Origin: Phaeobacter sp. G2
Lineage (GTDB): Bacteria; Pseudomonadota; Alphaproteobacteria; Rhodobacterales; Rhodobacteraceae
DNA length: 64,000 bases
Reading direction: 5' to 3'
Assembly: GCA_025163595.1 (NCBI GenBank)
Contig: CP104100.1
Location: 1,736,001-1,800,000, forward strand
The notes under the pieces were generated by a model. It saw only the letters and a program-made list of their open reading frames with translations. It ran no database searches and was not told the origin of the DNA. A program made the position numbers and the translations under genes. Positions 41,707 to 50,845 of the stretch are shown piece by piece; position 1 is the stretch's first letter; each line of letters starts with the position of its first letter.

Positions 41707-41743
41707 CTGCCCTAGAACCAAATGGTTTCAGGGCAGCAGTTTT
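41707..41743 (+). terminator. Hairpin between convergent receptor and marR genes
   Basis: CTGCCCT-ag-AACC pairs with GGTT-tc-AGGGCAG around AAAT, followed by CAGTTTTA. It overlaps the last codons of the convergent MarR gene. The T-tract is short. Confidence 0.6.
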
Positions 41744-42207
41744 ATCAACAGGCGGGACAGGGTGTAGGCCTCGTCCGTTGTCATATGAGGACCAATCTCA
41801 TCTTGCATTGCATCCCAGTAGACCGGCCAGATCCGGGCGTGCATGCCTTTGCCCTGTTCAGTCAGAAAAAGGATCTGCTTGCGCCGACCGTCGGCAATGA
41901 ATTCGCGCCGCAACAGCCCTGCTTTTTCCATCCGGGAAATGTGGCGCGACAGGGCATATTGAGCGACAAAAAGCTTATCCTCCAGCGCCGCCATGGGTTG
42001 GCCGCCGGGGCCAGCCAGCTCGACCTCAAGCAGAATTTCATACCAGATCGGATCATTGATGCCGCAGGTTTTCAGCGCCTTGGCAATGCGCGGCAGAAAT
42101 TTGCGCTGGGCGCGCATGATGTTGAACCAAACACGGTTGTAGGAAACGACAGGGGTGTTGTCTCCGAAGTAATCTGCACTGCTGGAGTGTTCATCTCTGG
42201 CCGTCAT
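41728..42207 (-). CDS. MarR-family transcriptional regulator
   Basis: 159 residues from MTARDEH at 42207, preceded by AGCAGG; an upstream start would add 15 residues. The winged HTH is at ICINDPIW-like helix region through QPMAALEDKLFVAQYALSRHISRMEKAGLLRREFIADGRRKQILFLTEQGKGMHARIW. It is divergent from the DUF2218-ABC importer operon and is its most likely regulator. The ligand is unknown. Confidence 0.87.
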   Translation of the reverse strand: MTARDEHSSSADYFGDNTPVVSYNRVWFNIMRAQRKFLPRIAKALKTCGINDPIWYEILLEVELAGPGGQPMAALEDKLFVAQYALSRHISRMEKAGLLRREFIADGRRKQILFLTEQGKGMHARIWPVYWDAMQDEIGPHMTTDEAYTLSRLLIKLLP

Positions 42208-42301
42208 AGGGAAACCTGCTGGGAATGCCGGAGTTATTCTAATCGGCTGCAAAGGCAGATTTCAACACCCAGAGTGAATGAAAAAAACAGGGAAACCCAG
42301 A

Positions 42302-42619
42302 ATGTTAGTAGCCAATCCAAGCCAGGGTGATATTTTGAGAACCGAAGCGGAATTCCGGTCTGCGCGCGCTTCGGGATACCTCGCCACGATGGCGAGTCAT
42401 TTCTCGCATAAAATCGAAGTTACTGAAGTCGATGACGCGGTGCACCTGCGGTTCGTCTGCGGGCTTGCGGTGCTTCGCGCGACCACGGACAGCTTGCATA
42501 TGTGCATTGAGGCGCCCTCAAAGGAGGAGATGCAGCAGACCTGTCAGGTGGTCGAAAGCCATCTTTTGCGCTTTGCCTTTCGCGAAAATCCTGAACCACT
42601 GGTCTGGCGCAAACTGTGA
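42302..42619 (+). CDS. DUF2218 protein
   Basis: 105 residues. It has the DUF2218 pattern: RSARASGYLATMASHFSHKIEVTEVDDAVHLRF, then CGLAVLRATTDSLHMCIEA and a C-terminal helix SHLLRFAFRENPEPLVW. The biochemical role of this domain is not known. The same domain is fused to the siderophore-interacting reductase at 53559, which points to ferric-chelate handling. It is first in the plus-strand importer cluster. A start eight codons earlier (42278) is possible. Confidence 0.8.
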   Translation: MLVANPSQGDILRTEAEFRSARASGYLATMASHFSHKIEVTEVDDAVHLRFVCGLAVLRATTDSLHMCIEAPSKEEMQQTCQVVESHLLRFAFRENPEPLVWRKL

Positions 42620-42743
42620 TGGTGTTCTGGCCTTTGCCTGCGACCCAGAAGCGCTGGACAGGGCAAATACAATTCAATAGTCACATGATGAAACCCCTGC
42701 AGAGCCAGCTTCGGTCAGCCATGCAATATTGATGGAGAGATCA

Positions 42744-43643
42744 ATGTTGAAACCGCTGATTACCCTGGTGGCGCTGGCCTGCAGCACCGCCGCCTTTGCC
42801 GATCCTATCGAAGTGCGAACCTATCGTGGGCAGCAACAGGTTGAAGCCCTGCCTCAAAAGATCGCAGTATTTGATGTGGCCGCTTTGGATACGCTGGCGG
42901 CGCTGGGGGTGAAACCCGCTGGGGTCATCGGCAATCTTTATGTTGATTACCTGGACGAGGTGGCGCAGGGGGCCGAAATTGTGGGTTCCTTGTTTGAGCC
43001 CGACTTTGAAAGCATCAATGCGCTGGCACCGGACCTGATCCTCGCTGGGGGCCGGTCTTCCACCCAGGTAGAGGCGCTGGCTGAGTTTGCCCCAACCCTG
43101 GATATGACCATCTATGGCGATGATTTGATGGCGGTGGCGCTGCAAAGGCTCGAGGATTATGGCCGCCTGTTTGGCAAGGAGGCTGAGGCGACAGTGCTGC
43201 TGGACAGTTTTCAGGCCAAACTGGAGCAGACCAAATCCCTGGCCCGTGGCAAGGGCTCCGCGCTGATCGTGATGACAAACGGCCCCAAGATTTCCGCCTT
43301 TGGTGCCAATGGTCGCTTTGGCTGGCTGCACACAACGCTGCAGGTGCCGCAGGCCGCTGCAGATCTGGGGCTGAATGCCCATGGGGAGGCGGTTTCCGCA
43401 GAGTTCATCCGTGATGCCAACCCGGATTACCTGTTTGTCGTCGACCGCCTGTCGGCCATTGGCCAGGGCGGCGCGGATGCAAAGGCCACATTGGACAATG
43501 ATCTGGTGCGCCAGACCACAGCCTGGCAAAAAGGTCAGGTGATCTATCTGGATGCAGCCAGCCTTTATATTTCGGGTGGTGGAATTCAGTCGATGAACCG
43601 GGTGCTGGACCAGCTGATCGCAACCTTTGAGGCGAATGGCTAA
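42744..43643 (+). CDS. Siderophore ABC transporter, periplasmic binding protein
   Basis: 299 residues with a signal peptide (MLKPLITLVALACSTAAFA|DP). It is a class III (FecB/BtuF-type) binding protein of the CeuE/FatB/YclQ branch: KIAVFDVAALDTLAALGVKPAGV, INALAPDLILAGGRSSTQVEALAEFAPTLDM and NPDYLFVVDRLSAIG. A GGAGAG site fits the ATG at 42744. Three bases separate it from the first permease. Confidence 0.92.
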   Translation: MLKPLITLVALACSTAAFADPIEVRTYRGQQQVEALPQKIAVFDVAALDTLAALGVKPAGVIGNLYVDYLDEVAQGAEIVGSLFEPDFESINALAPDLILAGGRSSTQVEALAEFAPTLDMTIYGDDLMAVALQRLEDYGRLFGKEAEATVLLDSFQAKLEQTKSLARGKGSALIVMTNGPKISAFGANGRFGWLHTTLQVPQAAADLGLNAHGEAVSAEFIRDANPDYLFVVDRLSAIGQGGADAKATLDNDLVRQTTAWQKGQVIYLDAASLYISGGGIQSMNRVLDQLIATFEANG

Positions 43644-43646
43644 CCC

Positions 43647-44603
43647 ATGCCGCGTCTCTGGCTGCTGATCTGCCTCTGTTTGATCCTTCTGCTATCCGTG
43701 TTGTCCATCTTTGTCGGGGTGATTGACCTTACCCCGGTGGCGCTGTTGCGGGATCCGGAGGCGCTGCAATTGCTGGCGGTCAGCCGCCTGCCGCGTACCG
43801 CTGCGGCGGTGCTGACAGGCTGTTCTATGGCGGTCAGCGGCCAGATCATGCAGATCCTGGTGCGCAATAAATTTGTCGAGCCCATCAGTGCAGGCACAGG
43901 GCAGGCGGCGGCGCTGGGCATATTGTTGTCTGTCTTGCTGTTCCCGGCCGCGGGTCTGGCGGTCAAGATGAGCTTGGCCGCCGTCACCGCACTGCTGGGG
44001 ACGCTTGGGTTTTTGGCCCTGGTGCAACGCCTGCCCCCAACCGAGCCCCTATTGGTGCCGCTGGTGGGGCTGGTCTATGGCGGGATCCTGGGCGCGGTGA
44101 TGGTGTTTATCGCCTATCAGGTGGATCTGATCCAATACATTGATGTCTGGATGTTGGGCGAGTTTTCTGGCGTAATGCGAGGCCGATATGAGCTGTTGTG
44201 GCTAGCGGGGATCGCTGCCTTTGTCAGCTATCTGATTGCTGATCAATTTGCCATTTTGGGGCTAGGGCGCGACATGAGCCTGAGCCTGGGGCTCAACCAT
44301 CGCCAAGTCATGGCCATGGGGCTGCTCTGTGTCTCGGTGGTGTCTGCCCTTACGGTGGTCACAGTGGGCATGTTGCCCTTTATTGGGCTGATCATTCCCA
44401 ATCTGATCAGCCGTCAACTGGGCGATAACCTGCGGGCGACCCTGCCGGTGACGGCGCTGTTGGGCGGGGTTTTTGTGCTGGGCTGCGATATCCTGGCCCG
44501 GGTTGTGCGCCATCCCTATGAGGTGCCGGTGGGCACGATCTTTGGGGTGCTGGGCACGCTGGCCTTTTTGTGGCTGATCTATGCGAGGCCGCGCAATGCT
44601 TAG
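43647..44603 (+). CDS. Siderophore ABC transporter permease 1 (FecCD family)
   Basis: 318 residues, highly hydrophobic with 8-10 helices. FecCD motifs: AVSRLPRTAAAVLTGCSMAVSGQIMQILVRNKFVEPISAGTGQAAALGIL and VTVGMLPFIGLIIPNLISRQLGDNLR. YclN/FatD-like. It overlaps the second permease start by 8 bp. Confidence 0.92.
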   Translation: MPRLWLLICLCLILLLSVLSIFVGVIDLTPVALLRDPEALQLLAVSRLPRTAAAVLTGCSMAVSGQIMQILVRNKFVEPISAGTGQAAALGILLSVLLFPAAGLAVKMSLAAVTALLGTLGFLALVQRLPPTEPLLVPLVGLVYGGILGAVMVFIAYQVDLIQYIDVWMLGEFSGVMRGRYELLWLAGIAAFVSYLIADQFAILGLGRDMSLSLGLNHRQVMAMGLLCVSVVSALTVVTVGMLPFIGLIIPNLISRQLGDNLRATLPVTALLGGVFVLGCDILARVVRHPYEVPVGTIFGVLGTLAFLWLIYARPRNA

Positions 44604-45540
44604 GCTCCGTTTCCTCTGGCTGATCCTCGCCCTTGTTGTGGTCTCGGCGCTGTTTCTAACCCTTGAGGCCAAGGGAAGCTGGAGTTTTACCCTATGGTTT
44701 CGGGGGCAAAAATTGGCCAGTCTTCTGCTTATTGGGGCCGCGGTCTCAACCGCGACCATCCTGTTTCAGACCATCACCCATAACCGTATTCTGACCCCCT
44801 CCATCATGGGGTTTGATGCGCTGTTCCTGTTGATCCTGACCTTGATGATCTTTGGTATGGGGGCAGGGGCCTATGCGCAGGTGCCCAAGGTGACGCTGTT
44901 CCTGATCAATCTGATCCTGCTGACGCTGGCTTCGGTTGCGCTGTTTACGCTGCTGCTGCGCGACCAACGCAGTGATCTGATGCGCATGGTGCTGACTGGC
45001 ATCATTCTGGGGGTGCTGTTTCGATCGCTGGTGCTGTTTATCCAACGGTTGATTGATCCAAGCGAGTTTGCGGTGCTGCAGTCGACCTCCTTTGCCCGCT
45101 TTAACAAGGCCGACCCGGATCTTTTACTGGTGAGCGCTGTTCTGGTCTGTCTGGCCGGGGGCGCTATTTGGCGGATGCGTCATCGGCTTGATGTTCTGGC
45201 ACTGGGCGAGGTGCTGCCGGTCAGTCTGGGGGCGGATCCGCGGCGGGGGCAGCTTACGGTGTTGATGCTGATTTCGGTGCTGGTTTCGGTCTCGACTGCG
45301 CTGGTGGGGCCGGTGGCATTCCTGGGGCTTTTGGTCAGCAGCCTGACGTACCGCGTGATCCCCAGCTGGCACCATGGCCATATTCTGCCTGCGGCCATTT
45401 TGATTGGCGGCATCACATTGGTGGGCGGGCAATTGGTGCTGGAGCGCATCTTGCACTTTGAAACTCCGCTTGCCGTTGTGGTGGAATGCCTTGGCGGTTT
45501 GGTCTTTCTGATTTTGATCCTGCGAAAGGGCAGCACATGA
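44596..45540 (+). CDS. Siderophore ABC transporter permease 2 (FecCD family)
   Basis: 314 residues, YclO/FatC-like. Hydrophobic throughout; RGQKLASLLLIGAAVSTATILFQTITHNRILTPSIMGFDALF and VSTALVGPVAFLGLLVSSLTYRVIP are the family landmarks. Start chosen at 44596 (MLRLRF), overlapping the preceding stop; a start at 44581 is possible. Its stop overlaps the ATPase start (ATGA). Confidence 0.91.
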   Translation: MLRLRFLWLILALVVVSALFLTLEAKGSWSFTLWFRGQKLASLLLIGAAVSTATILFQTITHNRILTPSIMGFDALFLLILTLMIFGMGAGAYAQVPKVTLFLINLILLTLASVALFTLLLRDQRSDLMRMVLTGIILGVLFRSLVLFIQRLIDPSEFAVLQSTSFARFNKADPDLLLVSAVLVCLAGGAIWRMRHRLDVLALGEVLPVSLGADPRRGQLTVLMLISVLVSVSTALVGPVAFLGLLVSSLTYRVIPSWHHGHILPAAILIGGITLVGGQLVLERILHFETPLAVVVECLGGLVFLILILRKGST

Positions 45541-46289
45541 TCCGCATCCGCAATGTCAGCCATCAGATTGCCGGGCAGCCCATCCTGCAAGGTGTAGACC
45601 TCGATATCCCGGATGGGGGGCTGACGGCGCTTGTCGGGCCCAATGGCGCGGGGAAATCAACGCTGCTGTCGCTGGTGGCACGCCTGCAGAGCCTGCAAAC
45701 AGGCCAGATTGAGATCAACGGCCAGGATTTACAGCAGATCAGCCATGGTGATCTGGCGCAGCTGCTGGCCATCCTGCCGCAGGTTTTGACCAGCACCCAT
45801 CGCATCAGTGTCGAAGATCTGGTTGGCTTTGGTCGCTATCCCTACAGTCGGGGGCGTCTGGGACCAAAGGACCGAGCGGTTATCGCCGAGGTTCTGGAGA
45901 GCTTTGAGCTGCAAGAGATCAAACACCGGTTCCTGGATACCCTGTCGGGCGGTCAGCGTCAGCGCGCCTATACCGCCATGGCCTGGGCGCAGGACACCGA
46001 ATATCTGCTGCTGGATGAGCCGTTGAACAATTTGGACATAGCCGCATCGCGCAGTCTGATGTCGCGGCTCAAAAGCCTGGCTGCACGGCAGAGGCGCACG
46101 ATTGTCATTGTCCTGCACGACATCAATTACGCAGCGGGCTATGCCGATCATATTGTCGCCATGAAGGCGGGGCGGGTTGTCACGGCGGGCCCGCCGCAGG
46201 CGGTGGTCAGTGAAGCCTTTTTGCATTCGGTCTTTGACACAGATGCCAGGGTGATAATGGCCAATGAAAGGCCGCTGGTGATCGTTTAA
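45537..46289 (+). CDS. Siderophore ABC transporter ATPase
   Basis: 250 residues. Walker A GPNGAGKST, Q-loop LPQVLTSTHRISVEDLVGFGRYPYSRGR, signature LSGGQRQRAYTAMA, Walker B YLLLDEPLNNLD and H-switch VLHDINYA are all present. YclP/FatE-like. It completes the binding protein-permease-permease-ATPase set, and the second TonB receptor follows after 155 bp. Confidence 0.95.
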   Translation: MIRIRNVSHQIAGQPILQGVDLDIPDGGLTALVGPNGAGKSTLLSLVARLQSLQTGQIEINGQDLQQISHGDLAQLLAILPQVLTSTHRISVEDLVGFGRYPYSRGRLGPKDRAVIAEVLESFELQEIKHRFLDTLSGGQRQRAYTAMAWAQDTEYLLLDEPLNNLDIAASRSLMSRLKSLAARQRRTIVIVLHDINYAAGYADHIVAMKAGRVVTAGPPQAVVSEAFLHSVFDTDARVIMANERPLVIV

Positions 46290-46444
46290 CGCGCGCCGTT
46301 GCGACAGCTGGGCTCTGTTAAAAAAGTATTTTTTGCCACGTCTTGAAGACTCATCCCCTAGCCCTTAACAGTTTGTGCCAGCCATTCTCTGCACCCCATG
46401 CACGCAGGGACCAAGCCATTGACCCCATCCTTTAGGAGGCGAAA

Positions 46445-48403
46445 ATGGCCACTAAAAAACTCTCTCTATTTCTGTTGATGAGCACAGCCCTGGTGCCTGC
46501 ACTGGCCGCGGCTGATGATATTCTGCTGGACCCAATCAATGTCACTGGCGACGTGGAAAACCAACACGGTACTGTATCATTGTCGGGGGAAACCCTCGAA
46601 GATCTGTCTCCCCGCGAGATGTCAGATCTGTTTGCCGGTGAAGCCTCGGTGATGAGCTCGGTCATCCCCACTGGCAACAAGACCTATGTGAATGGTCTGG
46701 ACACTTCGATGATGAACGTGACCATCGATGGCACCCTGCAGGGCGATGGCGTGTTCCACCATGCCACCACCGGCATGTATGACCCGGCCCTGTTTAAAGC
46801 TGCCACCATCAAACCTGGGGTTACCGCAGCAGATCATGGGCCACGGGCCAACGCGGGGTCGATCGCTTACGAAACCAAGGATGCGGCGGATCTGCTGCAG
46901 GAGGGCGATTATTTCGGCGGCGTGGCCAGCCTGTCCTATGACAGCAACAGCGCCGCCTTCCGCCGAGATCTGACCCTCTATGGTCGCCAGGGCGCCTTTG
47001 AATATATTCTTTATGGATCCAAGGCGACAGGCGATGACTATCAGGACGGCGCGGGCACGACCTATCGCGGGTCTGCCGCTGACCTGACCTCGTTTCTGGG
47101 TAAAATCGCCTATCAGTGGGACAATGGCTATCGTCTGGAGTTTTCCGGGTCCGAAAGCCAGGATAGCGGCTGGCGACAGGCGCGGCCGAATTTTGGCGAT
47201 CTGACCACGGCGGTGTTCCCTCTGTTTGACACCAAGGTCGAACAAAGCAACTACAGTCTGACCCTGAAGAATGAAAACGCCACCGGCGGGTTTTCTCCTG
47301 AGTTCCACCTTGGCTTTTCTTCCAGCTTGCTGGATCAGGGCGACCCGGTCGACCCGAGCTACACGCGGCCGTTGTGGGGCGGTGAGGTCGAAACCTGGAA
47401 TGGTAAGATCCAGAATGAATTCCTGCTTGGCAATCACAGCCTGACAGCCGGGATCGACTTTTTTGAACAGCAAGGCACCGGTGGGGCCATTCAGGGCAGA
47501 TATACAGACCCTGCATTGGTGGGGGGCTCTTTTGGACCCTATAGCGAAAAAACCAGCAATGTCGGGATCTTTGCCCAGATGCGGTCAGAGCTCTCTGATG
47601 TATTCTCGCTGTCTTATGGTCTGCGCGCAGACCACCAGAACTTTACTGGCTGGGACGGGAGCAAGCTTTCGGATGACGGCTTCTCGTACAATATCTCGGG
47701 CAGCTATGCACTCAGCGATGCGGTGACACTCGAGGCCGCCTATTCCCAGGTCTGGGGCGGCTTTGAGCTGGGTGAAACCGCGATCATCAACTACTCTTAC
47801 CCTTGGGTGAACTACGCGGGGATGCAGGCGCAAGAGACGGAGAACCTGCGTATTGGGCTCAAGGTGAACACAGGTAATTGGGATGCGAGCTTTGCCCTGT
47901 TCCGCACCGATGCCGAGAATATTCGCACCCGCAACAGTGCCGACCAGGCGAGCGCCAGCAATATTGTCACTGAAGGTGTCGATGCGGCGCTGGGTTATAG
48001 TTTTGCGTCAGGTTATCTGCGCGGCACCTATAGCTATGCCGACGTGACCCAAGACGGCCAGATCTCCACTACCACCAACTACTATGCGGCGCAGCCCATG
48101 GGGCATATCCTGGCGATCCAGGGGGCTTTTGACGTGGCGACCGATTGGAGAGTAGGCGGCACCGCCGAGGCGGCCCTGTCGCTGGACCTCGCCAATGTCA
48201 CATTGCCGGGATACGAGGTGGTCAATCTGTTCGCCGAGTATAAACCAGCCCGTGTTCAGGGACTTACCGTGCGTGCCGAGATCAACAATCTGTTCGATAG
48301 CTACTACATCTCACGCGCCACCCAGGGCAGCGACAATGGTCGGGTTCTGGCCTATGGCGAGCCTGGACGGTCGCTTGCAGTCACCGCACGGCTGGCATTT
48401 TAG
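46445..48403 (+). CDS. TonB-dependent outer-membrane receptor (paralogue 2)
   Basis: 652 residues. The signal peptide ends near LAAA|DD and a TonB-box-like ILLDPINVTG follows. It is clearly paralogous to the receptor at 39705: EMSDLFAGEASV, KTYVNGLD, GVFHHATTGMYDPALFKAATIKPGVTAADHGPRANAG and a matching end (AEINNLFDSYYISRAT, GEPGRSLAVTARLAF). A perfect AGGAGG site (46434-46439) suggests high expression. Probably co-regulated with the ABC importer directly upstream. Ligand unknown. Confidence 0.9.
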   Translation: MATKKLSLFLLMSTALVPALAAADDILLDPINVTGDVENQHGTVSLSGETLEDLSPREMSDLFAGEASVMSSVIPTGNKTYVNGLDTSMMNVTIDGTLQGDGVFHHATTGMYDPALFKAATIKPGVTAADHGPRANAGSIAYETKDAADLLQEGDYFGGVASLSYDSNSAAFRRDLTLYGRQGAFEYILYGSKATGDDYQDGAGTTYRGSAADLTSFLGKIAYQWDNGYRLEFSGSESQDSGWRQARPNFGDLTTAVFPLFDTKVEQSNYSLTLKNENATGGFSPEFHLGFSSSLLDQGDPVDPSYTRPLWGGEVETWNGKIQNEFLLGNHSLTAGIDFFEQQGTGGAIQGRYTDPALVGGSFGPYSEKTSNVGIFAQMRSELSDVFSLSYGLRADHQNFTGWDGSKLSDDGFSYNISGSYALSDAVTLEAAYSQVWGGFELGETAIINYSYPWVNYAGMQAQETENLRIGLKVNTGNWDASFALFRTDAENIRTRNSADQASASNIVTEGVDAALGYSFASGYLRGTYSYADVTQDGQISTTTNYYAAQPMGHILAIQGAFDVATDWRVGGTAEAALSLDLANVTLPGYEVVNLFAEYKPARVQGLTVRAEINNLFDSYYISRATQGSDNGRVLAYGEPGRSLAVTARLAF

Positions 48404-48427
48404 GCCACAGGCTTGGGCGGCGAAATC

Positions 48428-48463
48428 AACGGTCCCGGATTTTCCGGGGCCGTTCTTTCTTTT
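48428..48463 (+). terminator. Terminator of the second TonB receptor
   Basis: A hairpin of AACGGTCCCGGA / TCCGGGGCCGTT with a 3-base loop, then CTTTCTTTT. Confidence 0.85.
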
Positions 48464-48652
48464 GCTAAGGGAAAACGCAGGCAGGCCTGAAGCAGCAGGC
48501 GCCGATAAACCGCATAAAAACATGGCAAATCGGCAACAAGAAGATGCGCCGCCCCTGTCACTCTTGACCTTGCCTGCGGGAATACTTAGCGCAACGATAC
48601 CCAGCTCTCCGTCAGGCAAAAACAATAACCGCAGCATAGGCGGAGATGGGAT

Positions 48653-50752
48653 ATGCTTTTACACCGAACGACCGTTTCGATTTGGGCTTTGATGGCGGCA
48701 ACGCCTCTTATGGCCCAGGTTGTTGACCTTCAAGAAATCAATGTCTCGGGCGAGACCGAGGAAGCCTACTTTGGCAAGAGCGTCGCGCTCGACACTGGAA
48801 CCGTGTCAAAGACCGGCGACAGTATTCTGGAAACACCTCGCTCCGTCAGCGTGATCACCGCGCAGCAGATGGCCGAGCGTGGCGCGCAAAGTGTGGACCA
48901 GGTTCTGCAGTACTCGGCCGGGATTGTTGGCGGCCAGTGGGGCCAGGATGCCCGCTCGGATTGGTCCCTGATCCGTGGCTTTTCCCCCTCGACGCTGCAC
49001 GACGGACTGCCCTCGCGCTATGGGTACTACAACGATACCAGACCTGAGACCTTTATGCTGAACAGTGTTGAGGTTCTCAAAGGTCCGGCCTCCGGGCTTT
49101 ATGGCAGCGGCTCTGTTGGTGGGGTGGTCAATACCACCTCAAAAACAGCGGCGCAGGATGCCGATAACATGGTGCAGGTTCAGGCGGGCTCCAATGACCG
49201 AATGCAAATCGCCGGGGATGTCAGCGGCGATCTGAATGCGGCAGGCACGCTGCGCTATCGCTTTGTCGGATTGCTGCGGGAATCCAAGGATTCCGTAGAT
49301 TTCTCCCAGGATGATGCCATTGCTTTGGCGCCTTCGATCACCTGGCGGCCCAGTGAAAACACTGAGCTAACTGTGCTGGCCAACTATCAGAAGAACGATG
49401 GCAGCCCGCTGATCCAGTTTGCCTCGATCTATGGGACATTACTGCCGGCGACCGGCTTTGGCACCGGGACATATCTGGACAGTGATACCTTTATCGGTGA
49501 GCCGGGCTTTGACACCTATGACACCGAGCAGCGCGCGATCACAGCGATGTTCAAGCACCGCTTCAATGCGACCTGGAGCATGAATGCCAGTGCGCGCTAC
49601 CTAGAGGGCGAGTCCCTGTATCAGCACGCCTGGTGGGCCTTTGATAACACTGGCAACGGGCGCTACAACCCGGATGGCACCATCAACCGGACGTTCTACC
49701 GGGCTGAAAATGAGCTGAAAACCTGGGGGCTGGACAGCTATGCCACAGCTGAATACGGCCTGGGCGGCATTGAGATGCGCACCATTCTCGGAGCCAGCTA
49801 TACCCAGGGCTACTATGACAGCGATACTGGCTATGGAACCCAGGTCGCCCCCATTGATCCGTTCAATCCAACCTATGGCGGTTTCAACCCGATCACGGTA
49901 GCGGACACGGCAGGCAATACCATCACCGAATGGGGCGTCTATCTGCAGCAGCGCGCGGTTTTCCAGGATCGGCTCTTTGTGGATCTTGGTCTGCGCTACG
50001 GCGATATCGAGACCGGCACCAGCAATGGCAGCTTTGGTGCCACAACAGTGGCGGCACAGGACAGCGCCTGGAGCGGAAACGCGGCAGTGCTCTACCGCTT
50101 TGATAACGGGTTGGCGCCCTACCTCAGCTATGCTCAAAGCTTCCGGCAGGATGCCATTGGGGCGGATGTCAATGGTACCCCGTTCGAGCCAACCGAGGGA
50201 GAGCAGGTCGAAGTGGGGCTGAAGTATCAACCCGTTGGCACAGATACGCTGCTGACGGTATCGGCCTTTGATCTGACCAAATCCAATCTGACGGTGGCAG
50301 ATCCCGCCAACCCCGGCTTTCAGGTGCAAACCGGAGAGGCCCGGGCCAAGGGCTTTGAATTTGAGGCCTTCCACCGCTTTGGCGATGTCTCGGTCAATTT
50401 TGCCTATACCTATCTCGATACCGAGGATGCCGACGGGGATTACATCGCTCAGGTGCCTAAAAACGCAGCCTCGCTTTGGGTGAACTACGAACCGCTGGAT
50501 GGGGCGATGGCCGGCTGGAAGCTGGGCGCGGGGATGCGCTACAACGGCGAGGCCTGGGGTGGTGCCAGCACCTATCTGACGCCGTCCTATACGCTTTATG
50601 ACGCGGCAGTATCCTATGGCCAAGACAATTGGCTGGTGGCGCTGAATCTACGCAACCTCACAGATGAGCGCTACATGGCAACCTGCCAGTCCGGCTCTTG
50701 CTACTTTGGTGAAGGCAGAAATGTTGCCCTGACCCTGACCTCCAAATTCTAA
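48653..50752 (+). CDS. TonB-dependent siderophore receptor (FhuA/FpvA type)
   Basis: 699 residues. A signal peptide (PLMAQ|VV) is followed by a TonB box VDLQEINVSG. The plug carries the siderophore-receptor hallmark LETPRSVSVITAQQMAERGAQSVDQVLQYSAGIVGG and SVEVLKGPASGLYGSGSVGGVVN. The barrel ends NLRNLTDERYMATCQSGSCYFGEGRNVALTLTSKF; the CQSGSCYFGEGR stretch is typical of hydroxamate-receptor relatives. It differs clearly from the two paralogous receptors upstream. It converges on the tonB operon and is its natural partner. Confidence 0.93.
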   Translation: MLLHRTTVSIWALMAATPLMAQVVDLQEINVSGETEEAYFGKSVALDTGTVSKTGDSILETPRSVSVITAQQMAERGAQSVDQVLQYSAGIVGGQWGQDARSDWSLIRGFSPSTLHDGLPSRYGYYNDTRPETFMLNSVEVLKGPASGLYGSGSVGGVVNTTSKTAAQDADNMVQVQAGSNDRMQIAGDVSGDLNAAGTLRYRFVGLLRESKDSVDFSQDDAIALAPSITWRPSENTELTVLANYQKNDGSPLIQFASIYGTLLPATGFGTGTYLDSDTFIGEPGFDTYDTEQRAITAMFKHRFNATWSMNASARYLEGESLYQHAWWAFDNTGNGRYNPDGTINRTFYRAENELKTWGLDSYATAEYGLGGIEMRTILGASYTQGYYDSDTGYGTQVAPIDPFNPTYGGFNPITVADTAGNTITEWGVYLQQRAVFQDRLFVDLGLRYGDIETGTSNGSFGATTVAAQDSAWSGNAAVLYRFDNGLAPYLSYAQSFRQDAIGADVNGTPFEPTEGEQVEVGLKYQPVGTDTLLTVSAFDLTKSNLTVADPANPGFQVQTGEARAKGFEFEAFHRFGDVSVNFAYTYLDTEDADGDYIAQVPKNAASLWVNYEPLDGAMAGWKLGAGMRYNGEAWGGASTYLTPSYTLYDAAVSYGQDNWLVALNLRNLTDERYMATCQSGSCYFGEGRNVALTLTSKF

Positions 50753-50780
50753 AACCATCCCAGATGCAACGTAAACAAAG

Positions 50781-50815
50781 ACCCCGCGCCCTGTTGATAG
50801 GGCGCGGGGTTTCTT
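50781..50815 (+). terminator. Strong terminator between receptor 3 and tonB
   Basis: A 12-bp stem (ACCCCGCGCCCT / AGGGCGCGGGGT) with a GTTGAT-type loop and TTCTT tail. Convergent genes on both sides. Confidence 0.85.
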
Positions 50816-50845
50816 GTGGGGTGATGCTGGGGGAAGGGCGTGGCG

